Source: Solirubrobacterales bacterium 70-9 (GTDB lineage Bacteria > Pseudomonadota > Alphaproteobacteria > Acetobacterales > Acetobacteraceae). Taken from it: 33,073 nucleotides of DNA. A program made the translations under genes and the position numbers. Location of the stretch: positions 1 through 33,073 of the forward strand of contig CAJCJG010000130.1 of the NCBI GenBank assembly GCA_903970625.1. The letters run 5' to 3'. Position 1 is the first letter of the stretch, and each line of letters opens with the position of its first letter. The notes below the pieces were generated by a model. The model ran no database searches. It saw nothing but the letters and a program-made list of their open reading frames with translations, and had not been told where the DNA came from. This document shows, piece after piece, positions 8,535 to 16,266 of the stretch.

Positions 8535-9674
8535 CTACTTCGCCCGGCCCCAGGTGTAAGTGGACGCAATGGCATAGTTCCAGACGGCGCCGATCAAGGC
8601 ACCCGCCAGCCCCGCCAGCCACCAGCTACTGCCATCGCCGAAAACCTCTCCGGCGATGCCGATGTTGGCGACCGCGCCGATGCTGCACCCGACACAGAAT
8701 GTCACCAGTCCGCGCACCAGTCGCGCGCCCTTCAACCGCCGGTCGCGATAGGTGAACTTGTTGTTGAGCATGAAATTGCAGACCATCGCTGCAATCGTCG
8801 CGAGCGTCTCGGCCACCGAGAACCGCGCGCCGAGCCCCAGAAACGCCCGTAGCACCAGCAGATTGACCACCACGCCCAGGCCGCCGATCAGCGCGAACAG
8901 CACAAAGCGCACCGGAATGATGTGGCCGACCAACTTGTCGGCAATCAACATCAGATATTCCCAGGCCACCATGGAATCGAGCTTGCTCTCGCCGAACCTG
9001 CGCGCCCGGAACGTGAACGCCAGTTCGCGAAACCGTAGCTTGCGCGGCGAGGACGCAAAAATGTCCAGGAGGATTTTGAAGCCCTGGCCGGACAGATGGC
9101 GCACGGCGCCAGAGAAAACCTCGCGCCGCAGCATGAAGAATCCGCTCATCGGGTCGGCGAGGTCCGACTTCACGATCAGGCGAGAGAGTTTGGTGGCAAG
9201 TCCGCTGATCGCCACCCGCTTGGCGTCCAGGTCCCCGGTGCCGCCGCCGGGGATGTAGCGGCTGGCCACGACGATATCGAGGTCGCCGCCTGCAAGCGCC
9301 GCATACATTTGCGGCAGCAACGTCTCGTCGTGTTGCAAGTCGGCATCCATCACCGCAACGACCGGTGCCGAGGTTGCGAGGATTCCCTCGATGCAGGCAC
9401 TGGAAAGCCCTCGCCGGCCGATGCGTTGCAGGCACCGCACGCGCGGATCGGTTTGTGCCAGCCGCCGCACGACGTCGGGCGTGCCGTCGCGCGAATCATC
9501 GTCAACAAACAGAACTTCCCACTCGATTCCGGCCAAAACCTCGTGCAACAACCCAACCAGCACCGGCACGTTGGCGCTCTCGTTCAGCGTCGGCACCACC
9601 ACGGCAAGCTGCCGCGAACTCCAGGCCTGCCCGGGCGCAGCGCCGCCGTCGTAAGGGGTCGCGTCCAATGCCAC
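8535..9674 (-). CDS. GT2 polyprenyl-phosphate glycosyltransferase with GtrA domain
   Basis: A 379-residue fusion. Residues about 22-240 form a GT2 catalytic domain of the dolichol-phosphate-mannose synthase type: AVVVPTLNESANVPVL, FVDDDSRDGTPDVVRRL with the DDDS motif near 58-61, and VMDADLQHDETLLPQM with the DAD metal motif near 110-112. Residues about 250-379 form a GtrA-like domain with four hydrophobic segments, starting at VRFVLFALIGGLGVVVNLL. Such proteins put a sugar on undecaprenyl phosphate at the inner face and help it reach the periplasm for glycan decoration. It is the first gene of a two-gene operon with the hydroxylase-family gene. Upstream at 9706-9730 is a palindrome that could be an operator. 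Confidence 0.93.
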   Translation of the reverse strand: MALDATPYDGGAAPGQAWSSRQLAVVVPTLNESANVPVLVGLLHEVLAGIEWEVLFVDDDSRDGTPDVVRRLAQTDPRVRCLQRIGRRGLSSACIEGILATSAPVVAVMDADLQHDETLLPQMYAALAGGDLDIVVASRYIPGGGTGDLDAKRVAISGLATKLSRLIVKSDLADPMSGFFMLRREVFSGAVRHLSGQGFKILLDIFASSPRKLRFRELAFTFRARRFGESKLDSMVAWEYLMLIADKLVGHIIPVRFVLFALIGGLGVVVNLLVLRAFLGLGARFSVAETLATIAAMVCNFMLNNKFTYRDRRLKGARLVRGLVTFCVGCSIGAVANIGIAGEVFGDGSSWWLAGLAGALIGAVWNYAIASTYTWGRAK

Positions 9675-9705
9675 TCTCCAACTCTTCGCGCTTGCTGCCA
9701 GAAAG

Positions 9706-9730
9706 GCGTAAGTAAAGCAATTGCTTACGC
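9706..9730. promoter_or_regulatory. Nested palindrome in a divergent intergenic region, candidate operator
   Basis: Outer arms GCGTAAG (9706-9712) and CTTACGC (9724-9730) enclose a perfect 12-base palindrome AAGCAATTGCTT (9715-9726). The region is AT-rich compared with its surroundings and lies 31 bases upstream of the GT2-GtrA start and 84 bases upstream of the LysE-family start. The symmetry and position suit a dimeric regulator. No regulator gene is adjacent, so the identity of any binder is unknown. Confidence 0.35.
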
Positions 9731-9814
9731 TAAAATCCCATGCGCCGGGCGCACGGGTGGGCGGTGCCGGCGTCGGATATCGTGCCCCGATCCGGCGAGA
9801 CTACCATCCCAATC

Positions 9815-10447
9815 ATGGCAACGACCCTAACCCAGTGGCTGCTGCCCGTCATCGGTTTCGCCGTCGCGATATCGGCGACCCCGGGGCCGAACAACATCAT
9901 GGTCGCGGCCTCCGGCGCCACCTTCGGGCTGGCCCGCACGGTCCCGCATCTGCTGGGAATCGCGGTTGGCTTTCCGGTCATGCTGATGCTCGTCGCCATC
10001 GGCGCGGCCGAGCCGCTGCGGACGCTGCCTTGGCTGCACGAGTCGCTGCGGTGGGTCGGCGCGGCCTACATGCTGTGGCTGCCCTGGCACATCGCGCGCG
10101 CCGAACCCGTGGTGGCCAATGCCGACAGCCGCGCCGCCGCGCAACGCCGGGGCCGCCCGATGACGTTCCTGCAAGGCGCGCTGTTTCAATGGGTCAACCC
10201 CAAAGCCTGGGTGGCAGCCGGCGGCACCGTCATCACCTACATCACCGCGACCGGCGCCGATTTCTGGGCGCAAGCGGCTGTGCTGGGGGCGGTGTTTCTG
10301 GTGGCCACCGTGGTTTTCGTTGGCCTGTGGGCGGGAATTGGCGCGGGTGCCGCGCGGGTATTGCGAACGGCGCGCGCTGTGCAGCGATTCAACTGGGCGA
10401 TGGCAGGTCTGTTGGTCCTGTCGCTGGTGCCGCTTTTCATGGAATAG
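9815..10447 (+). CDS. LysE/RhtB family amino acid exporter
   Basis: A 210-residue membrane protein of the LysE/RhtB efflux family, which exports amino acids or their analogues across the inner membrane. The hallmark SATPGPNNIMVAASGATFGL lies in the first 40 residues, followed by a GIAVGFPVMLMLVAIGAA helix and the conserved GALFQWVNPKAWVAAGG block near the middle. About six hydrophobic segments are visible. ATG 9815 gives a start right at the first helix; the open frame upstream (from 9740) is not family-like. The gene ends 5 bases from the end of convergent hemW. The exported substrate cannot be predicted. Confidence 0.9.
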   Translation: MATTLTQWLLPVIGFAVAISATPGPNNIMVAASGATFGLARTVPHLLGIAVGFPVMLMLVAIGAAEPLRTLPWLHESLRWVGAAYMLWLPWHIARAEPVVANADSRAAAQRRGRPMTFLQGALFQWVNPKAWVAAGGTVITYITATGADFWAQAAVLGAVFLVATVVFVGLWAGIGAGAARVLRTARAVQRFNWAMAGLLVLSLVPLFME

Positions 10448-10452
10448 CGCGG

Positions 10453-11601
10453 CTACGCCACCAGCGCCCCCAGCAATGAATCCAACCGCTTCCGCCCCTC
10501 CGGCGTCGCCCGCAGGCAGCCGTTGTCGCGGGCCAAATAGTCGGCCTCCAGCGCGCGGGCCAGGATGTCCGCGTCGAGCGCGGCATCCAGGTGTATCCCG
10601 GTACGGGTAAAAAATCGCGCTTCGTCAATACCTTCAGTCAGGCGCAGCCCCATCAGCAGCATCTCGCGGGCGCGCTCGTCGGACGCGACCGGCACCTCGT
10701 CGGTGCTACCGTGCCCGTCGCGTTCGACGCGCTCCGCCCAGGGTTCCGGGGCGCGATGCCGGCGCGTGGCGAGCAAGGCACCATCGACGCTGACGCGACC
10801 GTGGGCACCGGGGCCGATGCCGGCGTAGTCGCCGTAGCGCCAGTAGGCGAGGTTGTGGCGGCTTTCCGAGCCCGGCCGCGCGTAGTTGGAGACTTCGTAC
10901 GGAAGCAGACCGAATTTTCCCGCCTCCTCCGCCGTCGCGTCGTACAGCGCGGCGGCGGTGTCGTCGTCCGGCAGCACGATGTCGCCGCGCGCGTGCGACG
11001 TGAAAAACGCTGTCCCGGGTTCGATGGTCAGTTGGTAGAGCGACAGGTGATCAGACGCGAGCGCCAGCGCCTGTCGCAATTCGGCGCGCCACGCCGCCTC
11101 GCTCTGGCCCGGGCGGGCATAGATCAGATCGAACGACACGCGGGGGAAGATTTTTCGGGCACGTTCCAACGCTGCAATGGCCTGATCCGCCGAATGCTGC
11201 CGCCCCAGCATCGTCAGCGACTCCGCTTTCAGGCTTTGCACGCCGAGGGAAATCCGGTTGACACCGGCTTGCCGGAACGCGGCAAGACGGGCGGCTTCGA
11301 CGCTGGTGGGGTTGGCTTCCAGCGTGATTTCCAGGTCCGGCAAAGGATCGAACAGACGGCGCGCGTCCTCGATCAGGTCGGCCACGGTCTGCGCGTCCAT
11401 CAGGCTCGGCGTGCCGCCGCCGAAGAAGATGCTGGCCATCGGCCGGCGGCCGAGGCGGGCAGCTTCCCACGCCAGTTCGGCGCGGAGCGCGGCGGCGAAG
11501 CGATGTTGGTCGATCCGCTCCCGCACATGGCTGTTGAAATCGCAGTACGGGCACTTGGCGAGGCAGAATGGCCAGTGGATATAGAGCGCGAGCGGTTCCA
11601 T
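10453..11601 (-). CDS. hemW: HemW, radical-SAM heme chaperone (coproporphyrinogen oxidase-like)
   Basis: A 382-residue radical-SAM protein of the HemW/HemN-like group. The CxxxCxxC cluster motif is CLAKCPYC (C13, C17, C20), preceded by LYIHWPFC as in HemW. Next come FFGGGTPSLM (the SAM-contacting GGGTP), LEITLEANPTS, RISLGVQSL and SFDLIYARPGQ. The C-terminal HemW region includes YEVSNYARPGSESRHNLAYW and AGIGPGAHGR. HemW binds heme and delivers it to apoproteins; the spacing CxxxCxxCxF rather than CxxxCxxCxC points to HemW instead of true HemN. ATG 11601 was chosen because the protein begins there as in relatives. The start is only 19 bases from the divergent YbaK-like gene. Confidence 0.93.
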   Translation of the reverse strand: MEPLALYIHWPFCLAKCPYCDFNSHVRERIDQHRFAAALRAELAWEAARLGRRPMASIFFGGGTPSLMDAQTVADLIEDARRLFDPLPDLEITLEANPTSVEAARLAAFRQAGVNRISLGVQSLKAESLTMLGRQHSADQAIAALERARKIFPRVSFDLIYARPGQSEAAWRAELRQALALASDHLSLYQLTIEPGTAFFTSHARGDIVLPDDDTAAALYDATAEEAGKFGLLPYEVSNYARPGSESRHNLAYWRYGDYAGIGPGAHGRVSVDGALLATRRHRAPEPWAERVERDGHGSTDEVPVASDERAREMLLMGLRLTEGIDEARFFTRTGIHLDAALDADILARALEADYLARDNGCLRATPEGRKRLDSLLGALVA

Positions 11602-11620
11602 CCGCCGGGATATAGGGCAA

Positions 11621-12097
11621 ATGGCCGAGAAAAACTCCGTCGAGCGGGTCAGGGCTGCACTGCTGGCCGCCGGCCACGCGGACACCATCGCGACGTTCCC
11701 GGAAGGCACGCGCAGCGCCGCAGACGCCGCAGCCGCCATCGGCTGTTCCGTGGCCCAAATTGCGAAATCGGTTGTGTTCCGCGCGAATGGCGAGCGGACA
11801 GCGGTCGTGATCGCGTCCGGCGTCAACCGCGTGGACACGGCGAAAGTGGCGGCGTTGCTGGGCGTGACGCTGAAGCGGGCGGATGCGGAGTGGGTGCGCG
11901 AGCACACCGGCTTCGCCATCGGCGGCGTTTCGCCGGTGGGGTTGTTGGGGACGCCGTTATTGGTGTTCGACCGGGATTTGCTGGCACTTCACCCGATCTA
12001 CGCGGCGGCCGGCTCGCCCCAGCATATTTTTCGGACCGAGGCGCAGGCCTTGGCGCGGATGACGGGGGCAGTGGTGGCGGAGGTTCGGGAGGGGTAA
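11621..12097 (+). CDS. YbaK/EbsC-family aminoacyl-tRNA deacylase
   Basis: A 158-residue protein of the YbaK/ProX-type editing family, which hydrolyses mischarged aminoacyl-tRNA (for example Cys-tRNAPro or Ala-tRNAPro). The fold signatures are AQIAKSVVFRANGERTAVVI with the conserved Lys, a basic/alpha stretch VNRVDTAKVAALLGV, and the substrate-pocket motif FAIGGVSPVGLLG, followed by LLVFDRDLLALHPIYAAAGS. The length is normal for stand-alone members. The gene is divergent from hemW with a 19-base gap; TATAGG lies 4 bases before the ATG. It ends 3 bases from the convergent antitoxin gene. The tRNA specificity is not predictable from the sequence. Confidence 0.88.
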   Translation: MAEKNSVERVRAALLAAGHADTIATFPEGTRSAADAAAAIGCSVAQIAKSVVFRANGERTAVVIASGVNRVDTAKVAALLGVTLKRADAEWVREHTGFAIGGVSPVGLLGTPLLVFDRDLLALHPIYAAAGSPQHIFRTEAQALARMTGAVVAEVREG

Positions 12098-12100
12098 AGT

Positions 12101-12445
12101 CTACCCGGCGAGTGCGCGCAGGGCCGCATCCGGCTCGCGTTCGACAATCCGGAGCAGGGCACGGACGGCCGAACTCATCGAAGCCTGAGAGTCCTCCCAC
12201 TCGCGCACCGTCGAAACCGGCACGCCGATGGCATCGGCGAACGCTTGCCGGGTCATTCCCAGCTTCATCCGAATCGAACGGGCATCTGGAACGGACCGAA
12301 ACGGCGGGAGCGGGGCGTCGGGGTCTTCACCATCCTCGATCTGATGGCGGCGAATATCGTCGTCCGTCGTGGCCGCGATCTTGGCACGGTCGACCTCCGG
12401 TTTGCGCTCCCGGATCTGCGCGAGCGTCATCGGTTCGCCAGCCAT
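12101..12445 (-). CDS. Xre-type antitoxin paired with a BrnT-like toxin
   Basis: A 114-residue protein. Residues about 20-50 are acidic (TTDDDIRRHQIEDGEDPDAP), resembling the toxin-binding front part of BrnA-type antitoxins. The rest is a helix-turn-helix of the Xre class: RSIRMKLGMTRQAFADAIGV followed by the recognition helix PVSTVREWEDS. The gene lies downstream of, and overlaps by 19 bases, the BrnT-like toxin gene, the usual toxin-first order for BrnTA. It should neutralise the toxin and repress the shared promoter. The classical BrnA has a ribbon-helix-helix instead, so this is the HTH-partner variant. Confidence 0.82.
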   Translation of the reverse strand: MAGEPMTLAQIRERKPEVDRAKIAATTDDDIRRHQIEDGEDPDAPLPPFRSVPDARSIRMKLGMTRQAFADAIGVPVSTVREWEDSQASMSSAVRALLRIVEREPDAALRALAG

Positions 12446-12696
12446 CGAACTCGTTCCTTTCTGTCCGCAAGCCGGGCGGAGATGATACGGCGAACGTCGC
12501 CCCGGTCGGTGAAGACGATATGGAGCACCATGCCCTCCGCCTCACCGATTGCACGCACGCGCACCTCGCCATAGTCCCGCCGGTCATCCGGCCACTCGAT
12601 TGTCGTGCCTTCAAATATAAGAGCCGCAACGTCGAAACCGAAGCCACGCTGACTCCGGTTCCACTCGTCTTTCACAGGGTCCCAATCGAACCTCAC
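12427..12696 (-). CDS. BrnT-like toxin (RelE-fold ribonuclease family)
   Basis: An 89-residue protein matching the BrnT family. It begins RFDWDPVKDEWNRSQRGFGF (family pattern: F-W-D-x-x-K, N, then G and F), followed by DVAALIFEGTTIEWPDD and the C-terminal IISARLADRKERVRWL block. BrnT toxins cut mRNA and are held in check by the partner. The start is a GTG at 12696, where the family pattern starts; the frame is open to 12792 but that extension is not family-like. The KHG that normally follows the first helix reads QRG here, so the usual His is absent. Overlap with the antitoxin gene supports one transcript. Confidence 0.8.
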   Translation of the reverse strand: MRFDWDPVKDEWNRSQRGFGFDVAALIFEGTTIEWPDDRRDYGEVRVRAIGEAEGMVLHIVFTDRGDVRRIISARLADRKERVRWLANR

Positions 12697-12785
12697 GGCG
12701 CAGTATTGCGCCCGCACCCTCGCGGATGGAAGGCCGGACACTGGATCACCCGATAACCAGGCGGCTCCGGCGGGCCGCCCCTTGC

Positions 12786-12814
12786 TTGACACCCCCCGCG
12801 CCCCCCGCTAACCC
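12786..12814 (+). promoter_or_regulatory. Candidate sigma-70-type promoter for fabD
   Basis: A perfect -35 hexamer TTGACA (12786-12791) is followed, 17 bases on, by TAACCC (12809-12814), a weak -10. It lies 36 bases before the fabD ATG in the region divergent from the toxin-antitoxin operon. The spacing and -35 are good, the -10 is poor, and no experiment supports it. Confidence 0.4.
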
Positions 12815-12850
12815 GCCGCGCCAGCCGAACCCACCACGGGACTCCACCCC

Positions 12851-13810
12851 ATGCCCGTCCACGCCTTCATTTTTCCCGGCCAGGGCAGCCAGGCCGTCGG
12901 CATGGGCCGCGACCTCGCGGCGGCCTTCGGCGCGGCGCGCGAGGTCTTTGGCGAGGTGGACGAAACCCTGAAGCAGAAGCTGAGCAAGCTGATGTTCGAG
13001 GGGCCGGCCGAGGAACTGACGCTGACCGAAAACACCCAGCCCGCGCTGATGGCGCACTCGCTCGCGGTGCTGCGCGTGTTGGAGACCGAGGGCGGTTTCG
13101 TGCTTGCCGACAAGGCCGTGGTCGTCGCGGGGCATTCCCTGGGCGAATATTCCGCACTGGCGGCAGCCGGCAGTTTTTCGGTGGCGCAGGCGGCGCGGCT
13201 GCTGCGGTTGCGTGGGCAGGCGATGCAGAAGGCTGTCCCGCCAGGCGAGGGCGCGATGGCCGCGCTGCTCGGCGCCGACCTCGAACTGGCGAAAGAGATT
13301 TGCGCGGCGGCGGCTGTGTCGCCGGACGGCAAGCGCGACGTGGTCGAACCGGCCAACGACAATGGCGGCGGGCAAGTGGTGATTTCGGGCGCCAAGGCGG
13401 CCGTGGAACGGGCCATCGAGGTTTCGCGGACCAAGGGCGTCAAACGCGCGCTGCTGTTGCCGGTCTCCGCGCCGTTCCACTGCGCGCTGATGGCGCCGGC
13501 GGCGGACGCGATGCAAGCAGCGCTGGAGGAGAGCCGGCCGGTCGCGCCGATGGTGCCGCTGGTCGCCAACGTCAGCGCCGCCAAAGCCACCGACCCGGAC
13601 GAGATCGCCCGGCTGTTGGTGGCGCAGGTCACGGCCACGGTGCGCTGGCGCGAGAGCGTGCTGGCGATGATCGGGTTGGGCGTGGACAGTTTTATCGAAC
13701 TCGGCGCCGGCAAGGTGCTAGCGGGCCTCGTGAAGCGGATCGCGCCGGATGCGGCGACCGCCTCGGTCGGCTCGCCGGCCGAGATCGAGCAGCTTCTCAA
13801 GACGCTGTAG
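12851..13810 (+). CDS. fabD: Malonyl-CoA:ACP transacylase FabD
   Basis: A 319-residue enzyme that moves malonyl from CoA to acyl carrier protein, supplying the extender unit of type II fatty acid synthesis. Motifs in order: IFPGQGSQAVGMGRDLA near the N-terminus, TQPALMAHSLAVLRVL, the nucleophile elbow AGHSLGEYSALAAAG with Ser96, and PVSAPFHCALM with catalytic His210. The conserved Arg of the malonyl-carboxylate clamp is present in RLRGQAMQKAVPPGEGAM. The length is typical. It leads the fabD-fabG-acpP-fabF-mltG operon; fabG starts 11 bases after its stop. A TTGACA box lies upstream. Confidence 0.96.
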   Translation: MPVHAFIFPGQGSQAVGMGRDLAAAFGAAREVFGEVDETLKQKLSKLMFEGPAEELTLTENTQPALMAHSLAVLRVLETEGGFVLADKAVVVAGHSLGEYSALAAAGSFSVAQAARLLRLRGQAMQKAVPPGEGAMAALLGADLELAKEICAAAAVSPDGKRDVVEPANDNGGGQVVISGAKAAVERAIEVSRTKGVKRALLLPVSAPFHCALMAPAADAMQAALEESRPVAPMVPLVANVSAAKATDPDEIARLLVAQVTATVRWRESVLAMIGLGVDSFIELGAGKVLAGLVKRIAPDAATASVGSPAEIEQLLKTL

Positions 13811-13821
13811 GACGGACAGAC

Positions 13822-14559
13822 ATGTTTCGGCTGGACGGAAAGGTGGCGCTCGTGACGGGTGCCTCCGGCGGCATCGGCGCCGCCATCGCGCGGGCGCTGC
13901 ATGCGCAGGGGGCAGTCGTCGCCCTGTCCGGCACGCGGCGCGAGGCGCTGGACGCGCTGGCGGCGGACCTCGGCGAGCGCGCGCATGTCTGTCCTGCCGA
14001 TTTGCGCGATGCGACGGCCACGGAGGCACTGGTGGCGGCAGCGGAGGCGGCGGCGGGGCCGCTGTCCATCCTCGTCAACAACGCAGGGCTGACCCGCGAC
14101 ATGCTGGCGCTGCGGATGAAGGACGAGGACTGGGCGACGGTGTTGGAGGTGGATTTGACGGCCCCGTTCCGCCTCGCGCGCGCGGCGCTGAAGGGCATGC
14201 TGCGGCGCCGGGCCGGGCGGATCGTCTCGATCGGCTCTGTGGTCGGAAGCACCGGCAACGCGGGGCAGGCCAACTATGCGGCGGCGAAGGCGGGTTTGGT
14301 CGGCATGACCAAGGCGTTGGCGCAGGAAGTCGGCAGCCGTGGCATCACCGTCAATCTGGTGGCGCCCGGCTTCGTCGCCACCGCGATGACCGACGGGCTG
14401 CCGGACGCGCAGAAGGAAAAGCTGACGGCGGCGATCCCGCTCGGGCGGCTCGGCCAGCCGGCCGACATCGGCGCGGCCGTCGTCTATCTGGCCAGCGACG
14501 AGGCGGCGTGGGTCACGGGTGCCACGCTTCATGTGAATGGCGGCATGGCGATGCTATAG
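13822..14559 (+). CDS. fabG: 3-oxoacyl-[ACP] reductase FabG
   Basis: A 245-residue short-chain dehydrogenase acting in the first reduction of fatty acid elongation with NADPH. The cofactor loop TGASGGIG is at residues 12-19, NNAG at 86-89, and the catalytic triad at Ser139, Tyr152 and Lys156 (YAAAK). The C-terminal [18 protein letters not shown] and [15 protein letters not shown] are standard FabG ends. The start, ATG 13822, directly follows the purine-rich GGACGGACAGAC and sits 11 bases after the fabD stop. The position between fabD and acpP makes the FabG assignment secure over other SDR enzymes. Confidence 0.95.
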   Translation: MFRLDGKVALVTGASGGIGAAIARALHAQGAVVALSGTRREALDALAADLGERAHVCPADLRDATATEALVAAAEAAAGPLSILVNNAGLTRDMLALRMKDEDWATVLEVDLTAPFRLARAALKGMLRRRAGRIVSIGSVVGSTGNAGQANYAAAKAGLVGMTKALAQEVGSRGITVNLVAPGFVATAMTDGLPDAQKEKLTAAIPLGRLGQPADIGAAVVYLASDEAAWVTGATLHVNGGMAML

Positions 14560-14692
14560 GGCGGTCGGCGTCGTTGGGCCGCCGGGTTGGCCGTGTGACG
14601 AAACCGTGCTAATCGCCGCGCCGCTTCGTCCGGGGAGGATCGGCGCTGGACGAGACGATGAACCAGGACAGGCAGGCAGGAGCAGGACTTCC

Positions 14693-14932
14693 ATGAGTGA
14701 GATCGCCGACAAGGTGAAGAAGATCGTCGTCGAGCACCTCGGCGTCGAAGAGGGCAAGGTGACGCCGGAGGCGTCCTTCATCGACGATCTTGGCGCGGAC
14801 AGCCTCGACACGGTCGAGCTTGTCATGGCGTTCGAAGAGGCGTTCGGCGTGGAAATCCCCGAGGACGCGGCCGAGAAGATCAGCACCGTGCGCGATGCGG
14901 TGGACTATATCGAAAAGCAAAAGGCGGTCTGA
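14693..14932 (+). CDS. acpP: Acyl carrier protein AcpP
   Basis: A 79-residue, very acidic acyl carrier protein. The 4'-phosphopantetheine attachment site is Ser37 in [19 protein letters not shown], followed by [20 protein letters not shown], the classical helix III-IV sequence. It carries growing acyl chains between the fab enzymes. ATG 14693 follows the purine-rich GGCAGGCAGGAGCAGGA; the frame is open upstream to 14537, but the protein begins [10 protein letters not shown] as in relatives. The 133-base gap after fabG may hold a secondary promoter, although none was clear. Confidence 0.97.
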   Translation: MSEIADKVKKIVVEHLGVEEGKVTPEASFIDDLGADSLDTVELVMAFEEAFGVEIPEDAAEKISTVRDAVDYIEKQKAV

Positions 14933-15002
14933 ACAGCCTGGGCGGCGCCGGTTTCGGCGTGGGTCGTGGGCTAGGCCCCGGGGTTAGGCAAGGATGACAG
15001 CC

Positions 15003-16265
15003 ATGCGGCGGGTCGTGGTCACGGGCATGGGGATCGTCTCCCCCCTGGGCGTTGGGGTGGAGCATGTCTGGAAGCGGCTGATCGAGGGCGATTCCGGCAT
15101 CACCGCCATCCAGTCGTTCGACGTGGCGGACATGCCGTGCCGCGTGGCCGGCACCATCCCGCGCGGCAGCCGGGCCGACGGCAAGCTGGACGTTGCCGAG
15201 TGGGTGCCGCCCAAAGACCACAAGAAGATGGACAAGTTCATCCAATACGCGATGGCCGCGGGGTCCGAGGCGGTCGAGGACAGCGGCTGGCTGCCGACCG
15301 ACGAGGAAGACCGCTGCGCCACCGGCGTGATGATCGGCTCGGGCATTGGCGGCGTGGAGACCATCTACGAGGGTTCGGCGCTGATCCTGGCCGGCAAGGG
15401 TAAGCGGCTGTCGCCGTTCTTCATCCCCTCGGCCCTGATCAACCTCGCCTCTGGAAATTTTTCGATCAAGTACGGCTTCAAGGGTCCGAACCATTCGGCC
15501 GTGACGGCGTGCGCCACGGGCGTCCACGCCATCGGCGACGCGGCCCGGCTGATTGCGTTCGGGGATGCGGACGTGATGGTGGCCGGCGGTGCCGAGGCGC
15601 CGGTCAATCCGATCGGCATGTGGGGATTTTGCGCGGCGCGCGCGATGTCCACCAACTTCAACGACACGCCGGCCCTGGCCTCCCGCCCTTGGGACAAGGA
15701 TCGCGACGGGTTCGTCATGGGCGAGGGCGCGGGCGTGGTGGTGCTGGAAGAGTACGAGCACGCCCGCAAGCGCGGCGCCAAGATCTACGCGGAAATTGCC
15801 GGCTACGGCATGTCTGGCGACGCCCACCACATCACGGCGCCGGCCGAGGGCCATGAAGGCGCCTTCCGCGCCATGAAGGCGGCGCTGCGCAGCGGCGGGC
15901 TGCACCCATCCGACATCCAGTATATCAATGCTCACGGCACCTCGACGCCGCTCGGCGACGACCTGGAGCTGGAAGCGGTCGAGCGGCTGTTCGGCGACGC
16001 CGCGAACGGCGTGGCGATGTCCTCCACCAAGTCAGCGACCGGCCATCTGCTGGGCGCGGCCGGCGCCATCGAGGCGATTTTCTCGATCTTGGCGATCCGT
16101 GACGGTATCGCGCCCCCGACATTGAATCTGGACGAGCCGAGCCGGGCCAGCGTCATCGACCGGGTGGCGAAGGTGGCACAGGAGCGGCGGATCGACGTGG
16201 CCCTGTCCAACAGCTTCGGCTTCGGCGGCACCAACGCCAGCGTGCTGTTCAAGAAGGCCGCCTGA
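15003..16265 (+). CDS. fabF: 3-oxoacyl-[ACP] synthase II FabF
   Basis: A 420-residue beta-ketoacyl-ACP synthase II that condenses malonyl-ACP with acyl-ACP. The active-site Cys170 is in VTACATGVHAIGDAARLI. The two catalytic histidines are His311 (NAHGTSTPLGD) and His348 (SATGHLLGAAG). The N-terminal MRRVVVTGMGIVSPLGVG and C-terminal NSFGFGGTNASVLF are family ends. The ATG at 15003 is preferred because AAGG ends 9 bases upstream; an in-frame ATG at 14994 gives three extra residues but abuts that site. FabF normally follows acpP in alphaproteobacteria, as here. Confidence 0.96.
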   Translation: MRRVVVTGMGIVSPLGVGVEHVWKRLIEGDSGITAIQSFDVADMPCRVAGTIPRGSRADGKLDVAEWVPPKDHKKMDKFIQYAMAAGSEAVEDSGWLPTDEEDRCATGVMIGSGIGGVETIYEGSALILAGKGKRLSPFFIPSALINLASGNFSIKYGFKGPNHSAVTACATGVHAIGDAARLIAFGDADVMVAGGAEAPVNPIGMWGFCAARAMSTNFNDTPALASRPWDKDRDGFVMGEGAGVVVLEEYEHARKRGAKIYAEIAGYGMSGDAHHITAPAEGHEGAFRAMKAALRSGGLHPSDIQYINAHGTSTPLGDDLELEAVERLFGDAANGVAMSSTKSATGHLLGAAGAIEAIFSILAIRDGIAPPTLNLDEPSRASVIDRVAKVAQERRIDVALSNSFGFGGTNASVLFKKAA

Positions 16266-16266
16266 G

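Noticed and set aside
12697-12792. N-terminal extension of the BrnT-like toxin to ATG 12792
   Set aside because: The added residues are not like the family and overlap the fabD promoter candidate; the family pattern starts at GTG 12696.
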